64,000 nt of DNA, from positions 62,001-126,000 of the forward strand of contig NZ_AUJP01000016.1 in NCBI RefSeq assembly GCF_000424285.1. The letters run 5' to 3'. This DNA is from Butyrivibrio sp. MB2005. GTDB lineage: Bacteria > Bacillota > Clostridia > Lachnospirales > Lachnospiraceae. How positions within the stretch are numbered: the stretch's first letter is position 1; each line of letters begins with the position of its first letter. The position numbers and the translations under genes were made by a program. The notes below the pieces were generated by a model. The model was not told the origin of the DNA. It saw only the letters and a list, made by a program, of their open reading frames with translations, and ran no database searches. Positions 1-10,906 of this stretch are shown one piece after another.

Positions 1-3000
1 CTGTCGCCACTGCCCTTACTCTCTGTGACAGTTTTGGATTTCTTCGGCGTAATGGTACCTGCTTCTGTCTGCTTTGCATTATCACTTACAGGATTAACCG
101 TCTGTTGAGGAGCTGATGAATCCTCTTTTGCAGCCTCGGTAGATTCCGAATTCTGAGGTTCTATCTGGCCTGAACCTGGTTCAGACTGACCACCTTCCTG
201 TTCAGTGGATTCTCCTGCTTCAGACTGACCACCTTCGCCGTTTTCTCCGGGCTGTTCTTCACCCGCGTTCTCCTGTTCTGCTGCCTTAGTCATAATGAGC
301 TGAACATTGTCTACCTTCAGACCTTTTCCTGTAAAGTCACCGCTTATGCTAACTGTGGCAACACCGTCCACAATCTCAATATCAGTAAGTTCGACAACTC
401 TGGCTTCACCCACAGTTATATCACCATTAACTTCAGCGGAAGAATCATTAACAGCAATCGATATACTGTTATCAAAGCCTTCGTTTAAAAGTTCAATTTC
501 AGCAGAAAGCGTATATGTACCTGCAGGAAGATCATTTATGGTCTGACTGATAGTGAAAGTATAAGGATTTCCTTCATCGGTATAACCAACAAATTTACCG
601 TTCTCACCCTTCACAGGATAGTCAGCACCTTCTGATGAGATTTCCCAATACAGCGGAAGATTTGGCCAATCAGCCTCTACCTCTTCAAAATCCCCATTGA
701 GAATTACATTCACTGGTTCAACCGGAGTTTCTTCCTGCCCTTCTTCACCGGTACCTGATTCTTGACCGGATTCTCCAGCTTCCCCGGATTCAGAACCTGA
801 ACCTGCTTCACCGCTTTCACCTGAACCTGATTCCTCGCCACTCGCCTCACCGGATGCACCGCCGGATTCTCCTGTTTCAGAACCCTCGCCGGTTTCTTCA
901 CCGGAGCCATTATCACTCTCACCGGTTTCAGAACCTTCTCCTTGCTCAGAACCTGTTTCTTCACCGGATTCATTTCCACCTTCTCCGGCTTCAGAACCTT
1001 CTCCAGGATCTTCTCCCTGCTCCTGATTATCCTCTATGGTCTCAACCAGATACAGTTTTATATCTCCCACAGCGAAGGTAACTCCATTGGCATCAGCAGG
1101 GGCTGATACGTAGTATTTCACTGTTACTGTATTATTTCTTACCGTAAGCTTCTCACCAAGAAGCTGATCCTCCACGATGACATCTGCTGTGTCTATTGGT
1201 GATGATGTCACTTCCTCATCGCCGGAGAAAAGAGCCATAACAGCGCTGTTCATGTTACTCTTTACCTTGATATCATTGGACAGATTGTAAACACCGTTTG
1301 GCACGCCTGACACTGTATAGGAAAACACTGCTTCATACCCATCCTGAGACCAGGCAACAAGTCTTCCGTCCTCAAGCTTTGGAGTAAATCCTTCTAAGGA
1401 CCAGCCGTCCATTCCGCTCTCACCAAAGTTCCAGCTCCAGATCACATTGTCATAGTGTTCTTCCTGTGGAGCATCATTACCACTGGCCATGAGCTTTGTA
1501 GAGTATTCTGCGCTTTCTGCTACAGGCTCTCCATCAGGATAATAGAACCCAGCCCTGATTCTAAGGTCATCTGAGTTCTTAATCCCTGAATCCTCTGTCA
1601 GCTTATAATTCCAGCCTCCGTCAGCATTTACAGGCACGTTGAACTTCTTATCGCCTGCAGTGACAGTCACATATTTTACAAACTCAGCTGTTCCAGTAAT
1701 CTCATAGGGGAACTCTGTTATCTCCGTAGGCACTTCATCTATAGATACTCTTGTGTTAGCAATAAGCTCCTCTACAAAATTTGCACCCTTAAGGTCATCA
1801 ACATAGAAAGTTCCGCTTGTGACGGTTCCTGTCTGATTGGTATAGATGGACACAGACTTAAGGTTCTGCGTACTGTCTATAGGCTGAGGCGTTCCGGATG
1901 TAGCCCAGTCAGGCTGCACAATCTTAGAAAAAGGCATATATAAGGTCATAGGGCCTTTGCCTGTCATATAACCTGTATAAGCATAGGTGGAACTTTCCGT
2001 TTCCATCTGAACCTTGATCTCATTGCCGGATCCGTCAGAATCGATATACATGATAAATCCGTCATATCCGCTAAGATTCAGCAGATTCATGATTTTAGTG
2101 GCACCTGCATATCCTTTTCCGTCATAGTCATAATCGATTCTAAGGCCATAGGAGCCTTCTGATTTATTGCCGGAATCAAGAGAAAGTCCGAAACTTCCGC
2201 CATTTGTATTTCTGGAATAAGCCTGATTCAAAAGCGTATTGGATCCGCTATATCCCTCAAAATCATCAACCTTTGTGGAAGAGCCCGCATAAATACTGTC
2301 TATACAGATGCTACTGTCGCCCTCTCCATCAAAAGAATATGAAAGCTTCACTCCGTAATTCCCTGAATAAGCGCTGTTCTCATCAAGAGAAATGGCACCG
2401 CCCATACTGCTACTGCCGTCTTTTCCAAGGATTACAAATTCCGCTCCCATGACGCAGCTCCAGTTAAAGTCGCCATCCTTTGTGATAGGGAGTCTCTTCA
2501 TCTCAGATGCGCCGCCAAGTGTTATCTTTTCACTCTCCCAGATATTTCCTGCATCGTCGCGAAGTCTTATCGCCAGGTCATTACCGCTGCCATCGGGCTT
2601 AACCCAGGCAAAAATGCAGTCATAGGCTGAATAATCTTTTCCATCAAGTCCTTTAGAAAACGAAACCTCGCCGCCTGCAACTTTTATCTGATAAAAAGAA
2701 TTAAGAACTGAATCCTGACCAAAATAAAACTCGCCATCCTCAATGGTATTATCAGGAGAGCCTTCTGTAAGGGGAATCATCTTATTTCCGCTGGATATCT
2801 CAACCAGGCTCACAAATACATCTTCAGAACATCCTTCAGGAATGGTCACCCTGATTACTCTAACAGCCTCTGACACATTAAGATTTCCGTAAACTTTTCT
2901 TGTAACGCCATCAACTGAGGATTCGGATAATTCCCCGGTGTCCTTAAAACTTACGCCGTCAAAAGAGTACTCAACCCTGACATTTTCGCCATTTAATGAA

Positions 3001-5210
3001 ACTGTGCTAACGCGGTAAGCATTGATGTCATCTCCTGTCTTATAAATGATAGATCCTGACTCTGTACCTTCTGTTGTGAGGCCTCTGATGTCGCCGTTTT
3101 GCCTCACCGCAAGGCTCTCATCTTTTGAAACATAGAAGGGCTCAGCATCCACGCCGAAGGTATTATCCTGGATCAGCACGTTGGTCTTTACCCTTGTTCC
3201 ATTTTCTCCGTTAAAATAAGATAATCCGTCGTTTTTATAAGTAATCTCTATGGCATCCAGCTTGCAGCTGCTTTTCCCCTGAAGATACACTCTGACAAAG
3301 TAGTAATTACCTGCGCTGCATATATCAGAAGCTGTGTAGTTCTTTGATCCGGGGCTATGTGTGACGACCGCCTCCTCAAAGGTTATGCCATCGGTGGATA
3401 CCATAACCCTTGGCTCAGAGCCTTCCTTTGCTTCACTCACAGCAGTGATCTCCACCTGGTCTGCAGGGATTTTTGCAAAGTACTCGATATATCCCTCTTC
3501 AGAGCTCTTATTGACAACAGTACTGCCTGACTGCTCAATATTTGCAGAGTGATCAGAACTGTAGGTGCGTCTTATCTCCGTGGGATTAGGATCATTACTT
3601 GAAACTGCGATCAAATCAAGATCGTCCTTAACCACGTGATTTACATTTTCCACGGTTACAATGTTTGACCAAAGACCAACACCTGACTCGTTGCAGGCTC
3701 TTACTCTGTAGGAATAGGTATGGCCATCAACAGCCGTTTCATCATGGTATCCCGCGATACAGTCATGGTCCTTATCCTCCCAGTTGCGGCCGGAATCATA
3801 GACATAATCTTCCTCGCCGGCAATCGTAACGAAGGTCTCGGAATCCTGATCCGTAACTGTTCCTTCAGCCCTTTGAATTTCGTACCATGCTCCGCCCACG
3901 ACGCCTCGCCATTTTATATCGCCCACAGAGCTCCGGGTAAAAGAATTGTCATGGCTTACACCATTTTCGGAATAAAGGAGCGGTGCTTCCTCTGTCTCGG
4001 GAGCAGGAATCGGGATAGCTGCTGCCTCCTCATAGTTTGAAGCCTTACCGTTTGCAATCTGAGCATAGGCATAGATAGAGCGAATTATCTCTGTCTCACC
4101 GTAGTAGTTACCGGCTTCAAATCCCGGCCAGTGATATGATGCCCAGTATCCATCCTCGTTATGAAAATAGAATCCATAGCCATCCTTGTGAGCTCTAAGG
4201 CTCCACATCATTATTCCGTTTGTGTCATTCTCTACACCCTTTTGAAAAACATCGATACAGGGCTTAGCTGTAACCTTTGCACCAAACTCGCCAAGGATAA
4301 AAGGTTTTCCTGCTTCATGGGCAGATCTTGTATCATCCTCGCATCTCTGGGCATAGTTACCCTCATAATAGTGGGCTCCAAGAATATCAGCCTTGTTTTC
4401 GTCACTAAGTGACTTTGGTGCCATAGACATTCTTCCGTCCAGAACAAGGTGATTGCTGTCGATACTTTTTACATGCTCTACCACGTCATTGGTCCACTTT
4501 GCCAGCTCATCATCCCTTTCCACCTGGCTTCTGTTACCAATCTCATTTCCTGTTTCCCAGCAAAGAACCGCCGGGTCATCCTTATATTTTATACCGGTAA
4601 CAGTATTTGTTCTATTCAGCAAATGAGTGATCATCTGCTTGAACATATCCATACATTTTTCGCTGCTGTAGAACTTCCATGCCCACTCCTGAAAACCTGA
4701 CTGGGTGGGCTTTTTGCCCTCAGACTCACCGGCAAGCCACACATAGCTGTCCATACCGCCGATCCAAAACCAGTGATCCACAAAAGGAACGATAACCCTT
4801 ATTCCATACTGATTTGCCTTGGCCAGCACATCATCAAGTGCATTTAGCGCATCTTCATTAAAAGTGAGCTGTCCATTTTCATCAACACCCGTAACATAAG
4901 CAGTGTCCGCGTTTTCGCCGTTGTAGGCAGGGATGGTGTAGGTTCTTGTAACATTTCCTCCCATGGCCCTGAAGGTCTTCATGGCATTGGCATGCTCCCA
5001 GGGTGTATCGCTTGTTGCCTGGGGGTAATTCAAGGAAACAAATTTGAGCTCCTTATCACCATCCATGAGCTTTGTGCCTGACACTGTAATAAAATTCTTA
5101 AATCCCACAATATCCTCCGTACTTGCAGCATTTGCTGTTACCGGCATGGCAGATGATACCAAAAGCCCTGCCGATACTATCAAAGACAAAATGCTTTTAC
5201 TTATTTTCAT
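1..5210 (-). CDS. Secreted multimodular GH5 endo-beta-mannanase (C-terminus cut by window edge)
   Basis: This is probably an extracellular endo-1,4-beta-mannanase that starts mannan breakdown; at least 1,736 codons are visible and the C-terminus lies outside the window. A signal peptide fits residues 1-28 (cleavage after TANA). The TIM barrel spans about 35-380, with the acid/base Glu in CWETGNEIG (E223) and the nucleophile Glu in ILGEFG (E308). An Fn3-like domain follows at about 415-525. Beta-sandwich modules that look carbohydrate-binding lie at about 537-660, 815-925 and 980-1160 (CBM11/27-like). Two jelly-roll-like modules at about 1235-1390 and 1500-1645 are separated by a Gly/Glu/Ser linker. 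The start is supported by GGAGGGG 4 bases upstream, inside the end of the GH130 gene, so the two are probably translationally coupled. It is the last visible gene of the mannan operon. The GH5 family call is firm, mannan specificity is inferred from neighbours, and the CBM families are tentative. Confidence 0.88.
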   Translation of the reverse strand, partial: MKISKSILSLIVSAGLLVSSAMPVTANAASTEDIVGFKNFITVSGTKLMDGDKELKFVSLNYPQATSDTPWEHANAMKTFRAMGGNVTRTYTIPAYNGENADTAYVTGVDENGQLTFNEDALNALDDVLAKANQYGIRVIVPFVDHWFWIGGMDSYVWLAGESEGKKPTQSGFQEWAWKFYSSEKCMDMFKQMITHLLNRTNTVTGIKYKDDPAVLCWETGNEIGNRSQVERDDELAKWTNDVVEHVKSIDSNHLVLDGRMSMAPKSLSDENKADILGAHYYEGNYAQRCEDDTRSAHEAGKPFILGEFGAKVTAKPCIDVFQKGVENDTNGIMMWSLRAHKDGYGFYFHNEDGYWASYHWPGFEAGNYYGETEIIRSIYAYAQIANGKASNYEEAAAIPIPAPETEEAPLLYSENGVSHDNSFTRSSVGDIKWRGVVGGAWYEIQRAEGTVTDQDSETFVTIAGEEDYVYDSGRNWEDKDHDCIAGYHDETAVDGHTYSYRVRACNESGVGLWSNIVTVENVNHVVKDDLDLIAVSSNDPNPTEIRRTYSSDHSANIEQSGSTVVNKSSEEGYIEYFAKIPADQVEITAVSEAKEGSEPRVMVSTDGITFEEAVVTHSPGSKNYTASDICSAGNYYFVRVYLQGKSSCKLDAIEITYKNDGLSYFNGENGTRVKTNVLIQDNTFGVDAEPFYVSKDESLAVRQNGDIRGLTTEGTESGSIIYKTGDDINAYRVSTVSLNGENVRVEYSFDGVSFKDTGELSESSVDGVTRKVYGNLNVSEAVRVIRVTIPEGCSEDVFVSLVEISSGNKMIPLTEGSPDNTIEDGEFYFGQDSVLNSFYQIKVAGGEVSFSKGLDGKDYSAYDCIFAWVKPDGSGNDLAIRLRDDAGNIWESEKITLGGASEMKRLPITKDGDFNWSCVMGAEFVILGKDGSSSMGGAISLDENSAYSGNYGVKLSYSFDGEGDSSICIDSIYAGSSTKVDDFEGYSGSNTLLNQAYSRNTNGGSFGLSLDSGNKSEGSYGLRIDYDYDGKGYAGATKIMNLLNLSGYDGFIMYIDSDGSGNEIKVQMETESSTYAYTGYMTGKGPMTLYMPFSKIVQPDWATSGTPQPIDSTQNLKSVSIYTNQTGTVTSGTFYVDDLKGANFVEELIANTRVSIDEVPTEITEFPYEITGTAEFVKYVTVTAGDKKFNVPVNADGGWNYKLTEDSGIKNSDDLRIRAGFYYPDGEPVAESAEYSTKLMASGNDAPQEEHYDNVIWSWNFGESGMDGWSLEGFTPKLEDGRLVAWSQDGYEAVFSYTVSGVPNGVYNLSNDIKVKSNMNSAVMALFSGDEEVTSSPIDTADVIVEDQLLGEKLTVRNNTVTVKYYVSAPADANGVTFAVGDIKLYLVETIEDNQEQGEDPGEGSEAGEGGNESGEETGSEQGEGSETGESDNGSGEETGEGSETGESGGASGEASGEESGSGESGEAGSGSESGEAGESGQESGTGEEGQEETPVEPVNVILNGDFEEVEADWPNLPLYWEISSEGADYPVKGENGKFVGYTDEGNPYTFTISQTINDLPAGTYTLSAEIELLNEGFDNSISIAVNDSSAEVNGDITVGEARVVELTDIEIVDGVATVSISGDFTGKGLKVDNVQLIMTKAAEQENAGEEQPGENGEGGQSEAGESTEQEGGQSEPGSGQIEPQNSESTEAAKEDSSAPQQTVNPVSDNAKQTEAGTITPKKSKTVTESKGSGD

Positions 5211-6390
5211 GATCCCCTCCGGATTTCCTGATAAGCTCCAGGTTCCTGCTTATCATCTCATCTCTCTGCTTCACGCACAGAACTGACCTTCCCGGATCCT
5301 GCGGCGTCTCAAAGCAGAAATCCAGTAATTTATCAATTGTGGTTGTAGCAACATGCATCCTTGTATCGGAAGAAGCATAGTAGATGAACACCTCATTGCT
5401 TTCGTTGACGATTGCTCCGTTTGTGAAAACAACATTTGAGACGTCTCCTACTCTCTCTTCTCCTCTTGGTCCTATCAAAAGCCCTGAAGGCTCAGCGATG
5501 ACCTTTGACGGATCCTTTAAATCAGTCACAAAAGCATAGAGCACATATCTAAGCCCTGCAGCTGTATTTCTTACACCGTGGGCGATATGCACCCATCCTC
5601 TCTCCGTCTTAATAGGCACAGCGCCTGCGCCGTTTTTAGCTTCTGTGATGGTGTGGTATTTGCGAAGACTTGTCATCTTTTCCTCATCGATAACAGCCTG
5701 GGTAATATCACTGCAAAGGCCAAAGCCTATTCCACTTCCGCTGCCTGTCTCAATAAAATCATCCATGGGTCTTGTATAAAAGGCATATCTGCCATCCACA
5801 AATTCAGGATGAAGGACCACATTCCTCTGCTGAGGGCTCTTGAGAGTCACCAGATTGGGAAGTCTCTCCCAGTTCTTAAGATCCTTTGTCCTTACTATCC
5901 CGGCAGATGCCACAGCCGCTGACAGGTCGCTTACTGAAGTATCTTTACTCTCAGAGCAGAAAACTCCGTAAATGTATCCGTCCTCGTGCTGTGTAAGTCT
6001 CATATCATAGACATTGGTCTCTTCTTTACAGGTATCCTCCAGCAAAACAGGATGATCCCAGAATCTGAAGTTATCTATTCCATTTTCACTCTCAGCTACG
6101 CCAAAGAATGACTTTCTGTCATTGCCCTCAATTCTGGCCACCAGATAGTATTTCCCGTTTAAATAAATTGCGCCGGAATTCATGACAGCATTAACTCCAA
6201 GCCTCTCCATGAAAAAGGGATTGGTATCCTTATCAAGGTCATATCTCCAGGTAAGCGGTATATGTTCTCTTGTAAGAACAGGATATTTGTACCTGTCATA
6301 AAGGCCGTTATAAAAAGGAGCTTTTTCATTCTTTCTTTTCAGATATTCGTTTTGCTTATCCAGCTCCTCATAGTATTTTTCGTGAATCAT
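5197..6390 (-). CDS. GH130 4-O-beta-D-mannosyl-D-glucose phosphorylase
   Basis: This cytoplasmic phosphorylase should split beta-1,4-mannosyl-glucose with phosphate into mannose-1-phosphate and glucose. The 397-residue length fits subfamily GH130_1. Diagnostic stretches are [18 protein letters not shown] (about 60-77), [18 protein letters not shown], and NVYDMRLT, whose Asp (D129) sits at the proton-donor position of the family. No signal peptide is present, as expected for an intracellular enzyme. It abuts the epimerase gene directly (stop at 6391-6393, start at 6390) and its 3' end overlaps the mannanase start by 14 bases. Pairing with a cellobiose 2-epimerase-type protein is the known signature of the mannobiose epimerase/MGP route, which supports mannosylglucose over longer mannosides as substrate. 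A GH130_2-type oligosaccharide phosphorylase is the main alternative. Confidence 0.9.
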   Translation of the reverse strand: MIHEKYYEELDKQNEYLKRKNEKAPFYNGLYDRYKYPVLTREHIPLTWRYDLDKDTNPFFMERLGVNAVMNSGAIYLNGKYYLVARIEGNDRKSFFGVAESENGIDNFRFWDHPVLLEDTCKEETNVYDMRLTQHEDGYIYGVFCSESKDTSVSDLSAAVASAGIVRTKDLKNWERLPNLVTLKSPQQRNVVLHPEFVDGRYAFYTRPMDDFIETGSGSGIGFGLCSDITQAVIDEEKMTSLRKYHTITEAKNGAGAVPIKTERGWVHIAHGVRNTAAGLRYVLYAFVTDLKDPSKVIAEPSGLLIGPRGEERVGDVSNVVFTNGAIVNESNEVFIYYASSDTRMHVATTTIDKLLDFCFETPQDPGRSVLCVKQRDEMISRNLELIRKSGGDHENK

Positions 6391-7578
6391 TTACAGCTCC
6401 TTCTTTAGTCTTTCTATAATTTCAAAACACATTCTTCCGTTGTGATACGGGCATTTCCAAGGTTCTACTATAGGCTTTGTTGCAGGATTTCCTTTTTCAT
6501 CCACCTGCCAGAACCACTCAGAACCCTCCCTTTTATCAATCATGTTTTCTTTGGTGTACTCCCAGATTGATCTGACAGCAGATAAAAACTGAAGCTCCCT
6601 GGTTTTGGTATAAGCATTTGCAAAGCCCACCATGGCTTCCGACTGCACCCACCAGATTCTGGTAGTATCATTTACGCCATTTTCACACTCATTTATAAAA
6701 GAGCCATCTATCAGAGCATGCTCCATGGTATTTCTAGCCATATCCAGCGTCATCTCTCTTATCTGTTTTTCAATACCCTTATCCAGATAGCCTTCGCCCA
6801 AAGTATTTACCGCAAGGTCTATAAGCCAGGATGCCTCTATGTCATGACCATAACTGTAAAGGTCGATAAGACTGTTGTACTCAAGATCAAAGAAAACTTC
6901 CTGTCTCTTTTTATCCCTGTCATATATCTTGTTATTTATTGTGACCAAAAGCTCTGAAAGCCTGTTTCCAACCTGCTTTTTTATAGCCGCATCGCCTGTC
7001 ACTTCAAACAAAAGGGTATAGGCTTCAAGGATGTGCAATGCAGTATTCATGGTTCTATCGGCAAGAACACCGTTTTCAGACAACTTGTCATTGGGCAACA
7101 GCCGGAAGTTCTTATCAAAGGCCTCAAGGTATCCACCATCGTCCCTGCACTTTTCTTCTACTAGATAAAAAAGGTCAAGTGCTTCATCAAGCACTTCTGT
7201 TCTGCCGCAGGCCTTGTAGTATTCTGAAAGTGCATAAATGGCAAAAGCCTGATTATAGGTATGCCTTGTGCTGTCCAAAACCTGTCCGTCATAAGTTACT
7301 GACCAGCAGATGCCGCACTTTTTATCCAGCATGGAAGTTTTCATAAACTTGTATGCGTGGTCCGCATATTCAAGAAGGGTTTTATCCCCAAGCTCTACAA
7401 AGGCTCTTGCAAAAAACCAAAGTATGCGGCTGTTTAATATGGCACCCTTGGGTGCCTTTTTATCTAAACTCAGCTCGTAGTCCAAAAGCCCGTAAAACCC
7501 GCCATTTTCATCATCCCGAAGGCTTTTCCAGAAAGGAATTATGTGCTCTCTAAGTTCTGTATTTATTTCCTGTAACAT
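6391..7578 (-). CDS. Cellobiose 2-epimerase-type enzyme (mannobiose epimerase)
   Basis: This is an N-acylglucosamine 2-epimerase superfamily protein with an (alpha/alpha)6 barrel. It most likely converts beta-1,4-mannobiose to mannosyl-glucose in the cytoplasm for the adjacent GH130 enzyme. Family motifs are HTYNQAFAIYAL, SYGHDIEASWL, IWWVQSEAMVGF and EPWKCPYHNGRMCFE, including the conserved His residues expected for ring opening and proton transfer. The chosen start has GAGGG 8 bases upstream and gives the usual CE N-terminus (M..EI..EL..HIIPFW). An upstream ATG at 7599 overlaps the permease stop but has no spaced ribosome site. Length is about 395 residues, normal for the family. The close link to GH130 and mannanase argues for mannobiose rather than cellobiose or GlcNAc. 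Confidence 0.9.
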   Translation of the reverse strand: MLQEINTELREHIIPFWKSLRDDENGGFYGLLDYELSLDKKAPKGAILNSRILWFFARAFVELGDKTLLEYADHAYKFMKTSMLDKKCGICWSVTYDGQVLDSTRHTYNQAFAIYALSEYYKACGRTEVLDEALDLFYLVEEKCRDDGGYLEAFDKNFRLLPNDKLSENGVLADRTMNTALHILEAYTLLFEVTGDAAIKKQVGNRLSELLVTINNKIYDRDKKRQEVFFDLEYNSLIDLYSYGHDIEASWLIDLAVNTLGEGYLDKGIEKQIREMTLDMARNTMEHALIDGSFINECENGVNDTTRIWWVQSEAMVGFANAYTKTRELQFLSAVRSIWEYTKENMIDKREGSEWFWQVDEKGNPATKPIVEPWKCPYHNGRMCFEIIERLKKEL

Positions 7579-7595
7579 CAAAATATCCCTCAATA

Positions 7596-8429
7596 TCATC
7601 CTTTTACCGCACCCTGCGTAATTCCGCTGTAAATCTGTTTCTGACTAAAGATAAAAACCAGAAATGCCGGCAGTATCGAAATCAGAACTCCCGCACAAAT
7701 CAGGTTGTACTGACTGCCCATAGGTCCCACAAAGGTATAAAGGGACGTGGACATGGTTCTTATCTCTTTGTCCATAAGGTACAGATTTGCACAGTAATAC
7801 TCGTTGTAGACTGAAACACCTTTTAAAATGCAGGCAGTTACAATAGCCGGTTTAAGAAGCGGAAGAATTATCTTCCAGTAAACAGTCCAGTATGAGGCCC
7901 CGTCTATGATGGCCGACTCATCCACAGAAGTCGAGATGTTTTCCATAAACTGAATGAAAATATAGATGGAGATAACATCCGTTCCGCACATCATGATGAT
8001 ATAGCCGTAAAGGTGATTTACCAGTCCCAGCACTGACATGATCTTGTAGACCGTAACCTGCATTGCAATCGACGGAAGAAGTGATGCGAATAAAAACATA
8101 TTTCGAATCAGTCTGTTTCCAAAGAAATCAAAGCGGTTCAGGATGTATGCCAGCTGCGTTCCCACTATTACCGACACCGCAAGAACAAAGCCCATTACGA
8201 TAAGAGAATTCAAAAAGGCTCTTCCCATGTTTGCAGTCTGAAAAGCCTTTATGAAGTTTTCAAAGTTAAGCCAGTTAGAAGGCGGAGTCATTACACTTGT
8301 GGTCTGGTACTCCTCCGTTGTCTTAAATGCGGTAAATATGCATGACACCACAGGAACCACCGCCGCAAGTGCAAAAAACAGCAATATGGTGTATTTAATG
8401 ATATTTATAAAAATCTTACTTACTTTCAT
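7596..8429 (-). CDS. ABC sugar transporter permease, MalG type
   Basis: This is the second transmembrane subunit of a carbohydrate-uptake-1 ABC importer, likely for beta-manno-oligosaccharides. About six membrane helices are visible, beginning at residues 12-33. The EAA-loop motif that contacts the ATPase is DESAIIDGASYWTVYWKIILP. The 277-residue length is typical of MalG/AraQ proteins. The start codon overlaps the stop of the upstream permease by 4 bases, so translation is coupled. The 3' end runs to the epimerase gene. No ATP-binding subunit is encoded nearby, so it probably uses a shared MsmK/MsiK-type ATPase, as is common in Firmicutes. Substrate is inferred from context only. Confidence 0.93.
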   Translation of the reverse strand: MKVSKIFINIIKYTILLFFALAAVVPVVSCIFTAFKTTEEYQTTSVMTPPSNWLNFENFIKAFQTANMGRAFLNSLIVMGFVLAVSVIVGTQLAYILNRFDFFGNRLIRNMFLFASLLPSIAMQVTVYKIMSVLGLVNHLYGYIIMMCGTDVISIYIFIQFMENISTSVDESAIIDGASYWTVYWKIILPLLKPAIVTACILKGVSVYNEYYCANLYLMDKEIRTMSTSLYTFVGPMGSQYNLICAGVLISILPAFLVFIFSQKQIYSGITQGAVKG

Positions 8430-9325
8430 GTATCCGCCTCTCGAAAAGCATATTTAAAGAACAGCTTCTGCAAAATGGTGCAGATGAATATGATTATCAA
8501 AAGAACCACTGCCATTGCGCTGGCAAGGCCTACTTTCTGAGTCACATGAGCTATTTCATTCATGATTACAAAGTAGGTTCCGGTGCCGTTTGCTCCGCTT
8601 GTTATTACGTATGGCGGCTCAAAGGCACTAAGAGATCCTGTTATGGACAAAATAACGTTCAATGTGACTATTGTTTTTATACTTGGAAGAATTATGTGAA
8701 AAAACTGCTGAAACCTGTTCGCGCCATCCAGGGCTGCTGCCTCATAGAGCTCCGCATCAACAGACATAATTGCTCCTATAAACAAAACCATATTCTGACC
8801 AAAATATCTCCACACAGAAGTGGCAACCAGGGACCAGTTGTTTACAGCCTGATCCTTAAGCCAATAGGGAAGAGCCTCCTGGCTCACACCAAAAAGTCCA
8901 AGTATTGAATCAAGGACAAATCCTCTGGTATAGAAGAATTTAAAGATAAATCCGATGGCAATTCCGCTTATGAGGTAAGGGAAAAACATCATTCCCTTCA
9001 GGATATTTCCTCCCTTTACCCCAAAGCTCAGAATTGTTGCCAGAAACAGTGCCAGAGCCAGCTGGAAAAGAGCGCCAATGCAGTAATAAACACTAAGCTT
9101 AAGGGCCTTAAAGCAATCATCTCTTGTGAACACATCAATATAGTTTTTGAGGCCCACAAACACTCTTTTATCCGGCGGTGTCAGGTATTTCATTTTGTAA
9201 AAGCTGAACTGTACCATCTGCGCAAATGGCAGATAAGTAAAGATCAAAAGAAGAAGTAATGGGACAGTGACAAAGCTGAAAATAATGACAGCCTGTTGTC
9301 CCTTTCTACTTTTAAGCCACTTCAT
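8426..9325 (-). CDS. ABC sugar transporter permease, MalF type
   Basis: This is the first transmembrane subunit of the same importer. It has six or so predicted helices, starting with an N-terminal hydrophobic segment at about 13-35 (AVIIFSFVTVPLLLLLIFTY). The EAA loop reads YEAAALDGANRFQQFFHIILP near residue 200. The length of 299 residues and placement directly after the binding-protein gene are typical of LacF/UgpA-like permeases. There are 33 bases to the binding protein upstream and a 4-base ATGA overlap with the MalG-type partner downstream. Context suggests mannobiose or mannotriose import. Confidence 0.93.
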   Translation of the reverse strand: MKWLKSRKGQQAVIIFSFVTVPLLLLLIFTYLPFAQMVQFSFYKMKYLTPPDKRVFVGLKNYIDVFTRDDCFKALKLSVYYCIGALFQLALALFLATILSFGVKGGNILKGMMFFPYLISGIAIGFIFKFFYTRGFVLDSILGLFGVSQEALPYWLKDQAVNNWSLVATSVWRYFGQNMVLFIGAIMSVDAELYEAAALDGANRFQQFFHIILPSIKTIVTLNVILSITGSLSAFEPPYVITSGANGTGTYFVIMNEIAHVTQKVGLASAMAVVLLIIIFICTILQKLFFKYAFREADT

Positions 9326-9358
9326 TGTCCCATCCTCCCTGGTTCATAGTGTTCGAAA

Positions 9359-10852
9359 TTATTCAGCAGCTACGCCGCATGCTTCCTGCGCAGCTGTCCA
9401 CTTTTCATTCCACTCGTTCATGATGTCATCAAATTCCATGTCTCCCATTGATGCATGCTCAATGATGAGCTGGATTCTTCTGTCACCGCCTGCTCTGTAA
9501 TTAAGCTCAGACTCTGCGTTAAGCTCGTTTAAGAGATCCTCTTCGCCTGTGGCAGCAGGTGCCTCCTGAAGGAAAGTAACATTGTCAAAAGAAAGCTTTG
9601 TCTCTGTGCTGCCTGCTTTGATCGGAAGACCGTCTTCGTTGTAAACAAAGCCTGAGAGCTCAGTCATCCACTTAACGAAGATAAGAGCTGCCTGCTTTTC
9701 ATTCTCGGGTGCATTCACGTTAATTCCGTAGCAGTAGTCAGGACCTGCAAGAGCATACTGCTTGCCATCTACAGTTACAGGGAAAGGCATATATCCGATA
9801 TCCTCTGCATTCTCACCTGCGGCTTCCATCTGAGGATATGCCCAGGATCCAAGAACCATGCATCCGATCTCACCTCTGTTGATCATTCCCTTGCAGCCTT
9901 CCCAGTCTGTTGTTGAGTAATCATCCTCTGTAAGTCCCTTTGCAACTGCATCATAGAGAATCTTATAAACTGCATAGGGATGAGTAGAATCGCCATAATC
10001 TCTGAAAGGATCCTTTTCGTGGAGCAGTGTTCTGTTTGTATAGTCTGCATCACCTGTAGCACTGATTCCTGTGTAGTCATCCCAGCTTCCCATTGTCCAG
10101 CCTGCAGCATAATTTGTATAAAGAGGGATGATGTCATTGTTGTAATCTTTGATCTTCTGTAGAGCATCAATGAACTCCTCGGGAGTCTTGGGAAGCTCTG
10201 TAACGCCTGCCTCCTCAAATACTCTCTTGTTGTAAACGATTCCCTGCGCTGTAGCTGTTGAAGGGACACCATATACTTCTCCCTGATATTCCCAGTGATC
10301 TGCGTAGTTAATCTGGGTGCTCATCTCATCAAGGCTTCCGTATGACTCAAAATAAGAAGAAAGGTCTGCCTTATCAATTGAAGGAATTAGAAGCACTGTC
10401 TCATAATCTCCTGACTGAAGGTGAGTTTTTGCATCCTCAGCGTAGTTGGTATCAGTGATCACGTCGACTTTGATATTCGGATAAAGCTCATTAAAGGCTT
10501 CCATGTACTGTCTCCAATTAGTTCCGCCATAGTCCTCCGAATCAAGGTCTGTTCTGTTGCTGAAAAAAGAAATCTCTGCAGTTAAGTCAGTGAAATCTTC
10601 ACCAAGTGTGAGGTCTGCATATGACTTAATGCCTTCTGTCTCAGATGAAGTTTCTTCCTCTGTTACAGCTTCCTCTGAATCCTGTACAGGTTCTTCAGAT
10701 GCTTCTGTGTCAGTTGCCACATCTTCTGTTACCACAGCTTCCTCAACCTCAGTTGTATCTGTTCCGGCTGCTGTAGCCCCATTCCCACAGGCAACTGTTC
10801 CTGTTGCCAGCGCCATCATAAGTGTGGCTGATAATACTCTTCTCAATTTCAT
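9359..10852 (-). CDS. Extracellular sugar-binding lipoprotein of ABC transporter
   Basis: This is a family 1 solute-binding protein that should capture manno-oligosaccharides at the outer face of the membrane. A lipoprotein signal peptide is present (MKLRRVLSATLMMALATG) with lipobox TVAC, so Cys22 is the probable lipid anchor. An acidic Glu/Asp/Thr-rich tether covers about 25-75. The ligand-binding bilobed domain follows (FNELYPNIKVDVITD; GEVYGVPSTATAQGIVYNK; GEIGCMVLGSWAYPQ). The length of 497 residues is usual. The start has AAGGAGGA 5 bases upstream. It is the first gene of the mannan operon, preceded by a promoter and repeats shared with the divergent AraC-type gene. Ligand identity is inferred from the operon. 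Confidence 0.92.
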   Translation of the reverse strand: MKLRRVLSATLMMALATGTVACGNGATAAGTDTTEVEEAVVTEDVATDTEASEEPVQDSEEAVTEEETSSETEGIKSYADLTLGEDFTDLTAEISFFSNRTDLDSEDYGGTNWRQYMEAFNELYPNIKVDVITDTNYAEDAKTHLQSGDYETVLLIPSIDKADLSSYFESYGSLDEMSTQINYADHWEYQGEVYGVPSTATAQGIVYNKRVFEEAGVTELPKTPEEFIDALQKIKDYNNDIIPLYTNYAAGWTMGSWDDYTGISATGDADYTNRTLLHEKDPFRDYGDSTHPYAVYKILYDAVAKGLTEDDYSTTDWEGCKGMINRGEIGCMVLGSWAYPQMEAAGENAEDIGYMPFPVTVDGKQYALAGPDYCYGINVNAPENEKQAALIFVKWMTELSGFVYNEDGLPIKAGSTETKLSFDNVTFLQEAPAATGEEDLLNELNAESELNYRAGGDRRIQLIIEHASMGDMEFDDIMNEWNEKWTAAQEACGVAAE

Positions 10853-10906
10853 TTTTGTCCTCCTTTTTTGGAACTTCGTTTTATTTGCTTTATGTAGAAT
10901 ACATTT

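Noticed and set aside
710..979. Open frames on both strands across the linker-coding part of the mannanase gene
   Set aside because: The Gly/Glu/Ser repeat codons create stop-free shadows; only the frame continuous from 5210 has a signal peptide, catalytic motifs and domain structure.
9883..10272. 129-codon minus-strand frame inside the binding-protein gene
   Set aside because: It is fully overlapped by the binding protein, which has a lipobox, strong ribosome site and family motifs.
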